64,000 nt of DNA from NCBI GenBank assembly GCA_012934845.2, contig WNNJ02001912.1, forward strand, positions 53,975 to 117,974, given 5' to 3'. Under the pieces are notes generated by a model. The model had not been told where the DNA came from, did no database searches, and saw nothing but the letters and a program-made list of their open reading frames with translations. This document shows, piece after piece, positions 47,140 to 59,454 of this stretch; position 1 is the stretch's first letter; every line of letters begins with the position of its first letter. This stretch comes from Pomphorhynchus laevis. Lineage: Eukaryota > Acanthocephala > Palaeacanthocephala > Echinorhynchida > Pomphorhynchidae. The position numbers and the translations under genes are program-made.

Positions 47140-48920
47140 AATGAAATTAGCTCAGTGATTTGTGTCCTGTAGTAGCAATACATTTATGCCGTTCGTAATG
47201 TTATGCTTGAATTTATGCAGCGATTTAGCTTCAACTGTACTAGTGCTTAGCTAATTCGACAACTTCACAAATTAGTAGTTAAACTGTAGTGTCCTAGTAT
47301 GAACAATCCGCTGACCCTTCAAAACTAACGAATGCCAACGTTATTATAAGCCTGAGCGAACATGGTTTACGCCAGACAAAGCAAGATGAGGCACATGCAA
47401 AATCTTCCAAATTAAGCGCATATCGTATATGCGCTTAATAGAAAACCCACCATGCGATTCACCTTGGACAGGTATACTCAGTATGATATTTTGTCGAAGG
47501 GTTATTTGAAATCTAAACTACAAGGTTCTTGAAATGTTCCAAGAGTTTAATATATTTATCCTCAATACGATAATTAAACTGAAAAATACTGTTTAATCCT
47601 TTAATATGTAGATGTGTTCATTTCTGAATGTTTATATCTAGACGATTTGCATGCGCCCAACTGGCAACTATATCGACATCGTCTTATAAGCACTCCTAAT
47701 CTGTTAGCACTTTTATCTGCCTCCAAACTTTCAAATCATCTGCGTATAACAACGAGCACAATTACAATAAGATGAGCAGCTCGTTAAAGTAAATGTTGAA
47801 TAGCAGCGGTCCCAATTCCGAACCATGAGGCACGCCTGCTTGGACCTTATGTTGTTGCGAAAAGGTTCCATTTTTATATCTAGACGATTTGCATGCGCCC
47901 AAGTTACAACTATAGATAGAACTTATAAGTTCTTACTTTTTGTTCTGATTTGCACTGACCCTGTACTTACGATTAAATATAAAATTCTAAATCAACGAAT
48001 TAGGATAGGATCTAAACCAATTACTTTAATTTTCATAACTAGTAGATCATGATCCACCCGATCAAATGCTTTCGAAAAGTCGAAAAATGTGGTATCGACG
48101 CCACTATCCTTATCAACTCAGTTATCGCAATCCTTATGAGCACTAAGAAGATTGGTGAACGTAAATCGATTTTCCGAATCTAGTTGATTATTACATAACA
48201 CATTGCTAGACTCAAGAAGTTGTTAATGCTGCGACAAAGTAGTCTCTCCAAAACCCTACAGCATACGCAAATAATACTAAGTGGTTGAAAGTTTTCATCA
48301 CAGAAGCGACTACCTTTTTTAAACAAGGGTCTTATTACATCATAGGCATATAGCCGGTGTATAGCGAGGCCGCAAAATTACAGGTACCATCTTTTTAAGC
48401 ATACTGCAGGCAGGGAATCCGAACATGGAGAGTTCGAAGATTGTAAACGGGTAAGCTCAACCCTTAAATCGTTATATGAGAACATATTCAACACATCGAT
48501 GCTTCTATCATCAGAAACAGATATTCTACTCAAATTATCACGGGAAGCTGGTACAAAAAATGGCGAGCAAATGTATTTGCAATATCCTCTTCATTATTAT
48601 GATTAGTACCATCACTATCCACAAGTGAATCAATTGATCCACTACTGTATTTAAAGTTTACGTAGCCGAAAAGTGCGTGTGTATTGTGTTTACATTTTGC
48701 ATAAGACGCTTATCAAATTGGCATTGCTTAGCACGTTTCAGGGTAGTGAACTTATTCCTTATAGATTTAAATGATTCGAAACTTATATCATTACAAATTG
48801 TAAATATGACAATTTCTTTTTTAATTCATAACGTAAATCTCTATCAAATCAAGGAGAAAGTTATAAGTGCAATTTAGTAGATTTAGGAAGCGAAAATCGT
48901 ATAAGCAAATCTAATAGAAT
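47140..48920 (-). mobile_element. CR1-like LINE RT remnant, minus strand
   Basis: On the minus strand 48110-48030 reads DTTFFDFSKAFDRVDHDLL, 47840-47785 reads GVPHGSELGPLLFNIYFNEL, and 47765-47745 reads LYADDLK. Upstream text to 48.9 kb and the C-terminal part to about 47.15 kb look like the same element. It has many interruptions. It lies head to head with the plus-strand LINE that begins near 49.1 kb. Confidence 0.7.
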
Positions 48921-49099
48921 ATGTTGGAATTGATGTCATGTCATTTCTACTTCCATAAGAAATGGATTAAGTCAATGTACATGTGATAGACAGTAATAAA
49001 CCATTCTGAAATCTGTTTTGAAGGCATTAGTACTTCCACAAAGTGATTTTGAAATCAACGATTTTGGACTCGTAAATGTAGAATAGATGCATATCACAC

Positions 49100-51200
49100 A
49101 ATTGCATGAAGACACGAGAGGCTCTCAACGAGATATCTAGATTGAGAAATTTGGTTACCATAGTAATGCAATAGTAGTGGGTGATTTAAACATGCCGATT
49201 GTCGATTGTAGTAATTATTTGCGCTATGCGAATGATCATTCCTCTTTGATATTCCTTGATACCGTTAATTCTTTGGATTTTTTAAGCACGTTACATAGTT
49301 CATTCGTTTCTCTGGATATCATCGTTCTTTACTCTATATTTGCCTTACATCAATAAATACATGATCAATAATGTTACGCATTTGGATCCTCTAGGCAACT
49401 CAGACCATTGCGTACTCTGTTTCGGCTCAAATTTCTAGCATATATAGTCTCACCCTAAGCCTTGTTCCAATATTTTGCAATGTTTCAAGACTGAATTTGA
49501 ATTAGTTCGTCGACTTTTAACCAGTAGATGTCGGCTTGATTCCTTAACGGTTGGAGTTGATATACCCTGGCATCAGTTTGAATCATTTCCACTTGGATTG
49601 CTTCAAAGATTTTCTCCTCGTAAGATAGCCAGGATACGTACACATCACATTGCTTGGTTTGATAAAAAGCTAAAAAGACGCTCTCAAATTAAAAAAGTTG
49701 GAATTCGTTTGGTTTTCTAAACAACTGATAGACTATAATTAATTTAATAATATAAAAAATGGCTTCGCATATCTTAAGCGTCTGAAAAAATGTCAATTTG
49801 AAAAAGATTAGCAAAACTGTCTGTACGCGATCCTAGATCATTGTTCAACTATTTTAATTTTAGGAGTGACGTTGATAGTATTAGTTCAATCGTTGATATC
49901 AATGGATGCAATCTAGTTCACGACATTGATATAACCACTGATTTTGGTTAAATTTCTGGTACCAGTTTCTAAAACTCATTTCGAAATGGGTTTATCTTAC
50001 TGTCGATCAATTTATGACGTTATTCGCATGTTTTCTGTTTATGATGTAATAAAGGAGCTCAAGAAGGACAAATCATCTGATTCTACCTGTCTTGATCTCC
50101 TTCCACCATTATACTTGAATAATCTTGCCGACGTTATCGCCGTTCCCTTTTTGTATTGAATCTTTATTGCTTCTATCTATCTTGGTCGAGTTCCGAAAAT
50201 GTGGAAATGTTCTATCACAAGGCAGTTATACAAAAGAGGGAATCGATGTTCTGTGAAAAGTTATAGACTTGGGAGTTTGACTTGTGTATCTTGCCTTATA
50301 TTAGAGAGGATATTGTGTCGTATAATCACCAACTACCTATATACTTATAGGTTGTTTTGCCATAATCAATATGGCTTCCGGAAAAATCACACGATTGTGA
50401 CGAATCTTTTGATAGCCTAGGAAAGTTGGGATTACCTAGTAGATGAAGGATACTATGTCGACGTTGTATTTGGTGATTTATCGAATGATTTTGACTTTAT
50501 TCGTAATGATATATTGATTCGTAAAATGCAGGCATTGAATATCGATCTTATTATTATCCACTGGGTAGGTGATTTCATATCACACCGCTCGTATCAAGTT
50601 AGGGTTAATGATATTTTCTCTGATCGATACCCAGTTTATGATGGTGTCCCTCAAGGTTCGGTATTGGGTCCACTTCTATTCTGTATGTATGTGAACGATT
50701 TACTTGATATTCGGAGTTCATATTTACCTTTGTATCGGATAATCTTAAAACTTGTCGAGCAATTAGGTCAAATTTAGATATAGATATCCTCCAATCATGT
50801 ATTGACAGCGTTTCTAAGTGGGTATGCTCCAACGGCTTGTCTATCAATGTATCGAAGTGTGTTTGCATGCGTATACGTTCACTTAATGGTGTTCCAGAGC
50901 CAACATATAATCTAGATGGTCAGCTCATCGAAATAGTCTCACATGTAAAGTGTATTAGTATATGGATCGCTAACGATTTATTTACTCGTCGACACACTGA
51001 TTATGTATGTGCCAAAGCTATGCGTATGGTAGGTCTGATTCACAGAACGTTTAGTTTTCTGAATCCCTGGTCATTTAAATCACTTGCAAATTCATTCGTT
51101 CTCAGTCATTTACCATATGCATCTCAATGTTCATATCGTATACTCGATAAGAAATATCTGTGAATGAAGGACTATTAGTTCATTGGTTTTACTAATAATG
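49100..51200 (+). mobile_element. CR1-like LINE remnant, plus strand
   Basis: The endonuclease end is near 49165-49220 (AIVVGDLNMPIVDCSNYL). The linker holds DVIKELKKDKSSDSTCLDLL (50040-50100). RT blocks are QYGFRKNHTIVTNLLIA, DGVPQGSVLGPLLFCMYVND (50640-50700) and FLNPWSFKSLANSFVLSHLP (51055-51115). The YADD box was not found intact, and the ORF is split over several frames. It ends just before the SH3BP5 gene. Confidence 0.75.
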
Positions 51201-51244
51201 ATATTTAATTTGATGCATCTGTTTCAAATTTTTCAGTAATAAGT

Positions 51245-51316
51245 ATGCATTTAATTGAATATATCTTGTTTGATAGATTGACGATGCATCTTTCCAAACG
51301 AGAAGAACATATTAAG
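51245..51316 (+). CDS. SH3BP5: SH3BP5 exon 1
   Basis: Encodes MHLIEYILFDRLTMHLSKRE then EHIK, with donor AAG|GTAACA. A TTTTTCAG acceptor-like site at 51229-51236 just before the ATG hints at a spliced (possibly trans-spliced) 5' leader. N-termini vary in this family. Confidence 0.6.
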
Positions 51317-54300
51317 GTAACATTGAGTCTACACCTTTTTAAGTATTAAATAACTGTGAACCGATTCCAGATAAATTTAGAGCAATTGAATAACACCGGC
51401 AAAGAAATAAATCGTCTTGAAAATAAACTTTCAGTTAACGATTAAGGTTAAATAGTATTGATTTTATTTTCCTTATTACAGCAATGTCGAAAAGAGTACG
51501 AATCTTGTTTGCAGGACTACAAATCGCAGCTGGAAGCCTTTCACATGAAGTTAGGCAAAAGCCTTCAGCGCAGTAGGCAATACTATGAAAGAAGGAATCG
51601 GGCCAACGAGGTATTGTGTGTGGACGTGCTGAAATTAATTTTTTTTTATGCATTTAGGTACTGTGGAAAATGTTACTTGCGTCGGACGAATACTGCTATC
51701 TTAATAATATTGTAAATGTCTACGAAAACATGCTTAATTTTCCTCAATTTGATTCCGAAACATCTGCTATAATTGAACATAAGGTAGCTATGAAGAACTG
51801 TACTAGTTTTAAGACATTTTATAACTTTTACTAAACATCAAGAAGTGTTTAAATACATTACTGTACCGGATCCAGATAAGCAGTTCAATACTCAAATATT
51901 TTCCAAACTCTAACGACTTGATTTTCGTCTAAAGGAACAACGATCGATTGTTCAAAAACCTATCGAACACTCGGTTATTAAAACAGTTCTCTAATAAATT
52001 TTACTCAAAATCAGGGAGTGTTTAAATACATTTTTGTACTAGATCCGGATAAGCAGTTCAATACTCAAAGATTTTCTTATAGCATTGATTTCATTTCGTT
52101 CTAATCATCTGAATGAACAGCAATCGATTGTTTGAAAACCTTTCGAACACTTGGTCCATAAAACAGTTTTCTTATGTATGAAACCCTATGTTTAGGGAAT
52201 TTATACGATAAACACGGTGTATAATTAATTTTTAAAATTTAACAGATAGAGAATATGTCTAAAATGTTAAAATGCTTCAAATATTTAAAGATTAAGTGAC
52301 TATTAACTATTTAATGATTATTGAAGAAAGTAGACCGTTTTCTTGACATAAAACAATGATTTTAAAGATTAAAATAAAATGGGTTCAATTGTTGCTAAAC
52401 ATTTGTTTGAATGTACTTATACACGCTAATGTATGACTGTTTGTCTCTTTATTTAAATTTGTTTACATCGCTTGTTAACATATTTTTTCATGTTTGTTAA
52501 CATTCGTTTGATTTATCTATTTGTTAAATCTTTTTGCTAGCATTTGCTTTACTCATATATTAGTTCACTTTATTTATCGTCTAGGTCCGCTTATTCTCAT
52601 TAATTTATCATTTGTGTACTCCCTTACATTTGTTCAATATGTTTATTGACAACAATTTGTTATTATTTATTTTGTTAACAATAGAATTAAATGTCCGCTT
52701 ATCTTTCAGCTTTATGTTGTTAAGATGCAAAGGTTAATCAGATCAAAGGCTGAGTTAGTTATAATATATTGCCAAAGCTTTTACCGCGTTACGGTTGTGC
52801 GCTGCAGTAGGTAATAAGATTAGCTACATAGGATAAACACAATGTCCGGTTTCTAAACGGCTCAAGGAACATTTAAGACATCACGAAACCCTTCAGCGCT
52901 TTCTTACGCCAGCAATACATGTGCCGCGCATTATTCACAACAACATCCAAATGAGCAACCAAAGTGCAGCGCAAAGGTACTCTACCGAGCAGATAACGTC
53001 GTGTCGCGAAAACTAATAGAGACAATCTTAATATCGGGTGCCAATAGTGATAAGAGTCTTAACAATAAACACGAGGCGGTTGGCTGGCTTGATTCAATGC
53101 AATGATAAATATTAATTATGTTATTAACTGTTAATGTATTTGTGACGATGTTAATATATGTTCCGTGTTTCAGATAAGCCGCTGACGAATCCGTAACGCG
53201 ACGAAAGATTCGGCAATATTTAATAACTAACTCAGCCTTTGATCTGATTAACGCTTGCATCTTATTTTGTTAGCATCCATTATTCCATTTTCGTTTGATG
53301 ATATATGTATTTGTTGATGAGTGAAAGACCATATATTAATGAGCTTTTGTCTATTAGTTATCAATCACGTTTGCTTAGGATCAAAAGTACTTAGATACAT
53401 TTGACATACCATGAGTTTGTTATTTCTTCAGGATTGATTAAGTCTGCAGTAGTATTCAGTAAATAGCTGAAGTCTGGCTTAATCTTATGCATGGCAGCTA
53501 AGTGCTTTTGATTACTCCTTGTATGTCGCACATGACGTCTTTCGAGTATCTATAGAATTGTTAATACATGATGTATTGCTGATATGTTCATTCGATGGTT
53601 ATGGATTAGGCAGTAAAATATTATTTTTTTAAATTTATAATTAAACTTTTAGTAAACTAATCGCAATATTTTGTTTTATTAAATATAACTGGAGTAGGTT
53701 TAATACAGAATAATTAATTTATTCTTAAAATCAAGTCATTGATATTTATCTTAATTAAATGAGAATGATATATAAAAATTAATTTGGACCTTTATCCTTT
53801 CTCGTATTGTTAAAATGAACTTTTTACATAAAATAGCCTACTCCAACATATATTAGACCCTTTGGATTAATTATAAGGAAATCATAACGGAATCAAGAGA
53901 CATGCCCTGCCCTGTCTCTAGAAAGACAAAGGCGGATTAATAAGAAAAAATTTTTAATGTGTCAAATGCACACAGACTGTGTGCTTACAAGCCCACAAAA
54001 GCAAAACAGATTGAAAACAATAGTTACTCGTTTAGTCGCATTGATTAAAAAAAGACTTTTTTAACGTGGCAAATGCGTGCCAGCGCACGCTTACATGACC
54101 ACAACAAAAATGTAAATCATGTGTCGAGAAGGTGTGAACGAAGGAGGTGTTTGAATGTGATAAGTGAGGGAGCGCGGCGGACGTCGAGAGGGAGTTGATT
54201 CCAGGCGAGTAAGGCGGCGACGAGGAAGGATCGGAGACCATAGCTGTTGGAGTAATTGGGAACGTGAAAGGATCGAAGACCATAGTTGCTGGAGTAATTG

Positions 54301-57012
54301 GGAACGTGAAAGGATCGGAGACCATAGTTGTTAGAGTAATTGGGATTGTAGTTGCTTTTTGAAAAATTGGAATGAGGATGAAAATTGCAGGTGATCAGGT
54401 AGGGAATTCCAAAGGAGAGGAGCAGCGATATGTAGAGATCGACGGCCGAAGTTTCTTGAGTGAAGAGGTACGTGTAGCAGAAGAGAATCACAGAAACGTA
54501 TGTGAGTAGAAAGATAGCGAAATTCACTTAGAGTTGGGAGATAGAGACAATAAGGAGAATTACAATGGAGAAGGCGATAAGTTAGATAAAGAAGACAAAC
54601 ATGAACGCGGTGTTCAATACTTAGCCATTCAAGTTACGTAGGTGAGTAGAAAGAGAGCGAGATTCACTTAGAGTTGGTATATAGAGATAAGAAGAATTAC
54701 AATAGAGAAGGTGATAAGTTTTGATAAATTGGAGATATGATCGTATTTACGAAGTCGAAAAAGGATGCGCATATTAGTGTTAATAATGCGCTGAAGAGGT
54801 TTAAGAGATTACTTTGAAGATAAGAAGGCTAAGACAGTAGTCAATACGCGGAAGAAGAGGGGTGGGGATAAGATATTTAAATGAACTAAAATATAGAGAA
54901 TTTCCGACGAGACGAATATCACAGAGAAGAATATTTTAAGATCTAGTTTTATCACGAATGAATAGATCTAGGTTATTGTCATAGTGAACACCTAAGGTTA
55001 TTGTCGAATTAAACATTGAAGCAGATTAATTTTTTTATACTGAATGCGTATTTATTATTAGTCAATGCTGAAAGTCTCAAGTTTAATTTTAGGCACAAAA
55101 TGCGTCACAGCGTAAAACTATGGTTGAACAACGACATAAAAGCCTTATTTCTGAATATGAACAACGAAACGCTGAACTAAAATTGTTTAGTAAACAATCT
55201 GGTCGATCAATAAAACTGTCAAGGTTCTAAAAAGTGAAATGTATAAGCGTCGGCATTGTATTTTTCCTAGGCCATATTTTGATTTACGTGCTCGGTTTCT
55301 ACATGAATTGAACGTAAATTTGCTATAAAAAAACTAATTTAAAAAATTTAATAATTTTTTAGAATCGAAGAGCGAATTTTTTCCGAATTAGCGAAGAACT
55401 CGATATCAAAAAGATAATTTATACACAGTCCCTGAAGCGTTTAGAAATTATATCAGAACGGGTAACTGTTTGCGTTGCTTTGATTACTGTTCCTCCTTAT
55501 AATTATTTGTAGTTTAGTATATTAAGTCCTTACTTAAATTATTTATAATTTATATTCTTTATAAATTATTTTTTAATAAATTTGTTATTAATAAAAATGT
55601 TATTAGGTAAAAATTTTCTAATGCATTTGTTGTTTTGATCGAATAGTTAAAATTAAAAAGTTTGTTCTTATAAGTTATTTCGTATTATTTTTTTAGAATA
55701 AAATATCAAATATTCACATTACGAGTTTTATTTCACATTTCATCGAAGAAATTGAAATTTAATTTTATGAATAGTCTTCATCAAAAGACTTTTCTCTTGC
55801 TGAAAATTTCGCATTACATCAATCGCTTATTTCATATTTTATATTTTGTTAACATCCCTTTCACTACCATGCTTTGTTTTTCAATAATGAAATCTTTTTG
55901 ATATTACAAAATTCTGCGTCATTTATAGTCTGCGTCATTTAATTTCTGCGTCATTTAATTTCTGCGTCATTTAAATTCTGCGTCATTTAAATTCTGCGTC
56001 ATTTAAATTCTGCGTCATTTAAATTCTGCGTCATTTAAATTCTGCGTCATTTAAATTCTGCGTCATTTAAATTCTGCGTCATTTAAATTCTGCGTCATTT
56101 AAATTCTGCGTCATTTAAATTCTGCGTCATTTAAATTCTGCGTCATTTAAATTCTGCGTCATTTAAATTCTGCGTCATTTAAATTCTGCGTCATTTAAAT
56201 TCTGCGTCATTTAAATTCTGCGTCATTTAAATTCTGCGTCATTTAAATTCTGCGTCATTTAAATTCTGCGTCATTTAAATTCTGCGTCATTTAAATTCTG
56301 CGTCATTTAAATTCTGCGTCATTTAAATTCTGCGTCATTTAAATTCTGCGTCATTTAAATTCTGCGTCATTTAAATTCTGCGTCATTTAAATTCTGCGTC
56401 ATTTAAATTCTGCGTCATTTAAATTCTGCGTCATTTAAATTCTGCGTCATTTAAATTCTGCGTCATTTAAATTCTGCGTCATTTAAATTTTGCGTCATTT
56501 AAATTTTGCGTCATTTAAATTCTGCGTCATTTAAATTCTGCGTCATTTAAATTCTGCGTCATTTAAATTCTGCGTCATTTAAATTCTGCGTCATTTAAAT
56601 TCTGCGTCATTTAAATTCTGCGTCATTTAAATTCTGCGTCATTTAAATTCTGCGTCATTTAAATTCTGCGTCATTTAAATTCTGCGTCATTTAAATTCTG
56701 CGTCAATTAAATTCTAATTTGCAGATCCCGATATATGTATAATAATATGCTCATATTAGCAGTCGACATGTATTTTTATTATTTTCATATCGTTATTATT
56801 TATAATTTAAATTTATTAAGCTTGTACTATGTATAGATTCGAAAAGAGCAGCTTTCTAATACGTCATCAATCTCTAAATTTGAATATGATCACCGCAAAG
56901 GTACGACATTCACTGAATTCTTCCGTATTTAATGCATTTTGTCATTTTAGTAAAACGATCTCGTAGTTACTCACTAACTAAAATCCCATTCACTAGGCGA
57001 AATTCTTTTTAA
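51245..57012 (+). CDS. SH3BP5: SH3BP5 (Sab) orthologue, nine exons
   Basis: Orthologue of SH3-domain-binding protein 5, a coiled-coil protein known as a Rab11 GEF and as a mitochondrial JNK docking protein. Exons: 51245-51316, 51371-51433, 51482-51610, 51658-51783, 55093-55223, 55271-55313, 55363-55461, 56837-56900, 56951-57012; all phases agree. The ~262-residue product is mostly coiled coil and aligns with the conserved core: INLEQLNNTGKEINRLENKL with LEKLNQSTDDINRRETELED; KLGKSLQRSRQYYERRNRAN with KIGKAVEDSKPYWEARRVAR; RPYFDLRARFLHEL with KPYFELKAKYYVQL; LKRLEIISER with LKNLEMISDE. Four introns are 47-54 bp. It lacks the long serine-rich tail of human SH3BP5 (about 455 residues). The final exon is the weakest call: an alternative begins at 56997 and stops at 57049. 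The start could also be the inner ATG at 51284. Confidence 0.88.
51371..51433 (+). CDS. SH3BP5: SH3BP5 exon 2
   Basis: Encodes INLEQLNNTGKEINRLENKL S, between ATTCCAG| and |GTTAACG. Corresponds to the first coiled-coil segment. Confidence 0.8.
51482..51610 (+). CDS. SH3BP5: SH3BP5 exon 3
   Basis: Encodes QCRKEYESCLQDYKSQLEAF then HMKLGKSLQRSRQYYERRNR ANE, between TTATTACAG| and GAG|GTATTG. This is the family's most diagnostic stretch. Confidence 0.88.
51658..51783 (+). CDS. SH3BP5: SH3BP5 exon 4
   Basis: Encodes VLWKMLLASDEYCYLNNIVN through FPQFDSETSAIIEHK. The FDS aligns with RQFDSAWQEML in human. Acceptor CATTTAG|, donor AAG|GTAGCT opens a 3.3-kb intron. Confidence 0.78.
51835..52175 (+). 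repeat. Intronic ~172-bp tandem duplication
   Basis: 'gtgtttaaatacatt' with 'ccggatccagataagcagtt' (51847 onward) recurs at about 52018 with about a tenth of positions changed. No coding role found. It sits in SH3BP5 intron 4. Confidence 0.75.
52723..53262. mobile_element. MITE with ~72-bp inverted ends and TA target site
   Basis: The left end AGATGCAA..GTTAATCAGATCAAAGGCTG..(52723-52795) is complementary to the right end (53190-53262), with about ten mismatches. Each end is flanked by TA, as in Tc1/mariner insertions. It is 540 bp long with no transposase, so it is non-autonomous. It lies in SH3BP5 intron 4. Confidence 0.8.
54030..54920 (-). mobile_element. Pyrimidine-rich LINE tail with internal triplication
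   Basis: Minus-strand RT C-terminus (54527-54117): the phrase NYGLRSFHVPNYS-x-N occurs three times in a row, then SYGLRSFLVAALLAWNQLPL and DVRRAPSLITFKHLLRSHLL. The 3' end is near 54060-54080 ('tggcaaatgcgtgccagcgc'), like the other family members. It lies in SH3BP5 intron 4, antisense to the gene. Confidence 0.75.
55093..55223 (+). CDS. SH3BP5: SH3BP5 exon 5
   Basis: Encodes AQNASQRKTMVEQRHKSLIS then EYEQRNAELKLFSKQSGRSI KLS, between TTTTAG| and AAG|GTTCTA. Aligns with MEAEQTKTRSELVHKETAAR. Confidence 0.85.
55271..55313 (+). CDS. SH3BP5: SH3BP5 exon 6
   Basis: 43 nt encoding PYFDLRARFLHELN after a codon (AG|G) split across a 47-bp intron. Matches KPYFELKAKYYVQLE. Confidence 0.88.
55363..55461 (+). 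CDS. SH3BP5: SH3BP5 exon 7
   Basis: Encodes NRRANFFRISEELDIKKIIY then TQSLKRLEIISER, between TTTTTTAG| and CGG|GTAACT. The last part matches ALKNLEMISDEIHERR. Confidence 0.85.
55911..56715. repeat. 16-bp minisatellite, about 50 copies
   Basis: Highly uniform tandem repeat of ATTCTGCGTCATTTAA. The first few and last copies are irregular, and two central copies read ATTTTGCGTC (about 56484-56515). It lies wholly inside SH3BP5 intron 7 (55462-56836). Every unit carries TGCGTCA, complementary to TGACGCA, close to bZIP (ATF/CRE, AP-1) sites. Confidence 0.97.
56837..56900 (+). CDS. SH3BP5: SH3BP5 exon 8
   Basis: Encodes IRKEQLSNTSSISKFEYDHR K, between GTATAG| and AAAG|GTACGA. Continues ISER-IRKEQLS, like ISDEIHERRRSS. 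Confidence 0.75.
56951..57012 (+). CDS. SH3BP5: SH3BP5 exon 9 (terminal, tentative)
   Basis: After TTGTCATTTTAG|, phase fits and the frame reads KRSRSYSLTKIPFTRRNSF then TAA. The basic, serine-rich tail resembles the region after the coiled coils in the family. The alternative acceptor at 56995-56996 gives EILFKGYACIYENLHD. Confidence 0.5.
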
Positions 57013-57014
57013 AG

Positions 57015-58280
57015 GATACGCTTGTATTTACGAAAATTTGCATGATTAAATTGGTGAAATAGAACTGTTTACTTCATTATATTTAGAATTTATATTCTGC
57101 ATATCTTGAGAAAATATTATGCTTAAAGCATTTAGAATTTAAGACTGAATATTTTCTAATGCACGTTATAATTTATATATTTATATCGAAAAACTGTTTA
57201 TCACATTGAATATATGATAACATGCTTTTGGAGCATGTTTGAAAACTCGATATCTCAAATTCCTGGTAAATTTGGTACATACCATCTGATTTCTACCTAA
57301 TGGTAAGTTTAGTCAGTTATACGTAACATTTCAAACGAAATGGATTAGTTAAGTAATATGAAAGAAGTACGAGAATCCATAAGGTAACACCGGTACACAT
57401 CCTTCTGATGATCCCGGATGTACCTCGGAAGTTAACTAAACAATATTAATGTGTCAGCTTAAAAGTTGGCATGTTGTGAGCGAATGTGTATGAAATTCAG
57501 TCATAAAGGGAGTAATCACCATTGATATCAATACACATTAGATAAATGCTTATTTTATAAAATATGTTTATATTTATTTCAAAAATATGTATCATTTATA
57601 TACTCTATATTTTTTACAAATATATACATAAAATATTTATAAATTATAAAATTATTATATAATTGTCTAATAATAGACTGATACAATTGATAAATAATTG
57701 ATAGAAATTGTTGATAAGAAATATTTGCAGCTACTCTTTAAGAATCTGAAGGTTGTTCGCTTCTCAATAGCGATATATTATTCATAGTGTTTTACAATTC
57801 CATTAACTAAGTTGATAATTAGTCAATTCCATTAACTGCTCAACATTAAGTTCATAGTGTTGTTTTAGATATACTGCGTATATATACTTTAATAAATAAA
57901 AGGACAAGTTAAACTTTACAATGTGATACTAATTATAATTAAAAATATAAATATTACAAAATAATTAATCATATTTATTAATTCTGATAAATTTTTAACT
58001 GATTTTGATTTACAAATTAAATAAATTATTTATAAAGTTAAAATTAAACTCAAGCAAGCACAGATAAATAATTGCAGGTAAGATTTAATACTAGAAATGT
58101 TTATTTGAGTCATAATTCATTTCTATATTTTTATATTTTAACTTTTGATACAAAGCATTACTTATCAATACTTAACTTTTGATATACGATATATATATGA
58201 TTCATCTTAATTGTTAAGATTTAAGACTTAATAGTCGTTATTAGGTATAAAAACGACTTATGAATGTATATAAGTCGTTT
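57015..58280. other. Spacer, 3' UTR of SH3BP5 and AT-rich DNA
   Basis: No gene seen. A hairpin GGTACACATCC..GGATGTACC lies at about 57390-57425, with the word CTGATGATCCC in its loop side. Confidence 0.4.
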
Positions 58281-58289
58281 TCAAAGGGA

Positions 58290-58835
58290 TATAATCGAAG
58301 AATAGGGACCGAAACATGTTCGCACAACAGTTCTTTCTGATAAGCTCTAATCCGTATATTGATACATTGTATGTTATCTTATCTGATTTATTGATCCTCC
58401 TCAAAAATTCTAAATTTAAAAAGGACGGATCCAGTATAGTTATTTTTAATTGATTTTTAGTATAATTCAATTTAATCACAAATAATTCTGAATTAACCAC
58501 TAACTGATTACACAAGAATTCAAAAATTCGATTACGTAATATTATAATTGATCACTCTGATTTATTAATTTGTTAATAGTCAGTGTGTTATCGTTACGTA
58601 TTAGTCACTTTGATTAACATTATGGTAAAGATTGAGTATCAGGTCATAATTGACCTGATTTCGAATACATCGTCTGTTATTTAATAGTTAATTCAAAAAA
58701 ATGACTTTTATTTTAAATTTCAATTTTTAATTTTAAATTGATATTAGTTATATAAAATCTTATATAAAAATTATTATTTATAATTATTTATTATAAATAT
58801 TTATTATAAAATACGTAAACTCATTGTGTGCCTTG
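58290..58835 (+). repeat. U repeat, diverged copy
   Basis: Core words at 58296-58350 ('agggaccgaaacatgttcgc') and the right arm with a variant terminal motif near 58813 (tacgtaaactcattg). Some AT-rich DNA lies between the two parts. Confidence 0.55.
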
Positions 58836-58929
58836 ATTGATACAATATTTAGTGATTAATTATTTAAATTTAATAATAAAATGTTGTAACGTTTTTATTG
58901 CATGAAAACGATTATGTAAGCTATACATT

Positions 58930-59450
58930 AAGTAAATTGATAATAAATAATATGCTTTATATTTGAATAAGATACTAGATAATCAAATTTCATAAGAGGA
59001 AAATACGTCATTAGCACGTGTTTGTCATCGCTGTTATTTTAGGTAGAGGAGTTAGGGGCCGAAACCTTATAGCATAGCAGTTTCTCCTGATAACCTCTAA
59101 TCCTTATTGTGATACAACGTCTGTTATTTATTGGTCAATTCATAAAAATTAACTTTTATTTTAAATTTGAATTTTAAATTATAACTTATAAATTGTTTAT
59201 ACGTAATTTCTTTTTTGTTTTAAATATTTTATATATTTTAAATATTGAAAATCAATGTGATTTAGTAATGAATGATATATTAATGGAGTAATAGACATTC
59301 AACATATGCATTAGTTTGCTAACGAAAAACAAGTTATTTAAAGGAATTTGTTTAAAAGCATTTTATCTTATCTGTTAATATGTTCAAAAATTGAGAATAT
59401 TTATAATTATCACAGTTTTAATTTATTTATAGTACAAAATACGTATACTC
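58930..59450 (+). repeat. U repeat copy
   Basis: Left arm ('aataagatactagataatc'), core at 59015-59100 with GGGGCCGAAACC, and the terminal motif fragment tacgtatactcagtta at about 59442. Confidence 0.65.
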
Positions 59451-59454
59451 AGTT

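Noticed and set aside
51435-51653. Minus-strand ORF over SH3BP5 exon 3
   Set aside because: Shadow of a plus-strand exon with strong family similarity.
55911-56715. CRISPR-like array
   Set aside because: Units are contiguous 16-bp copies with no spacers, in an animal intron.
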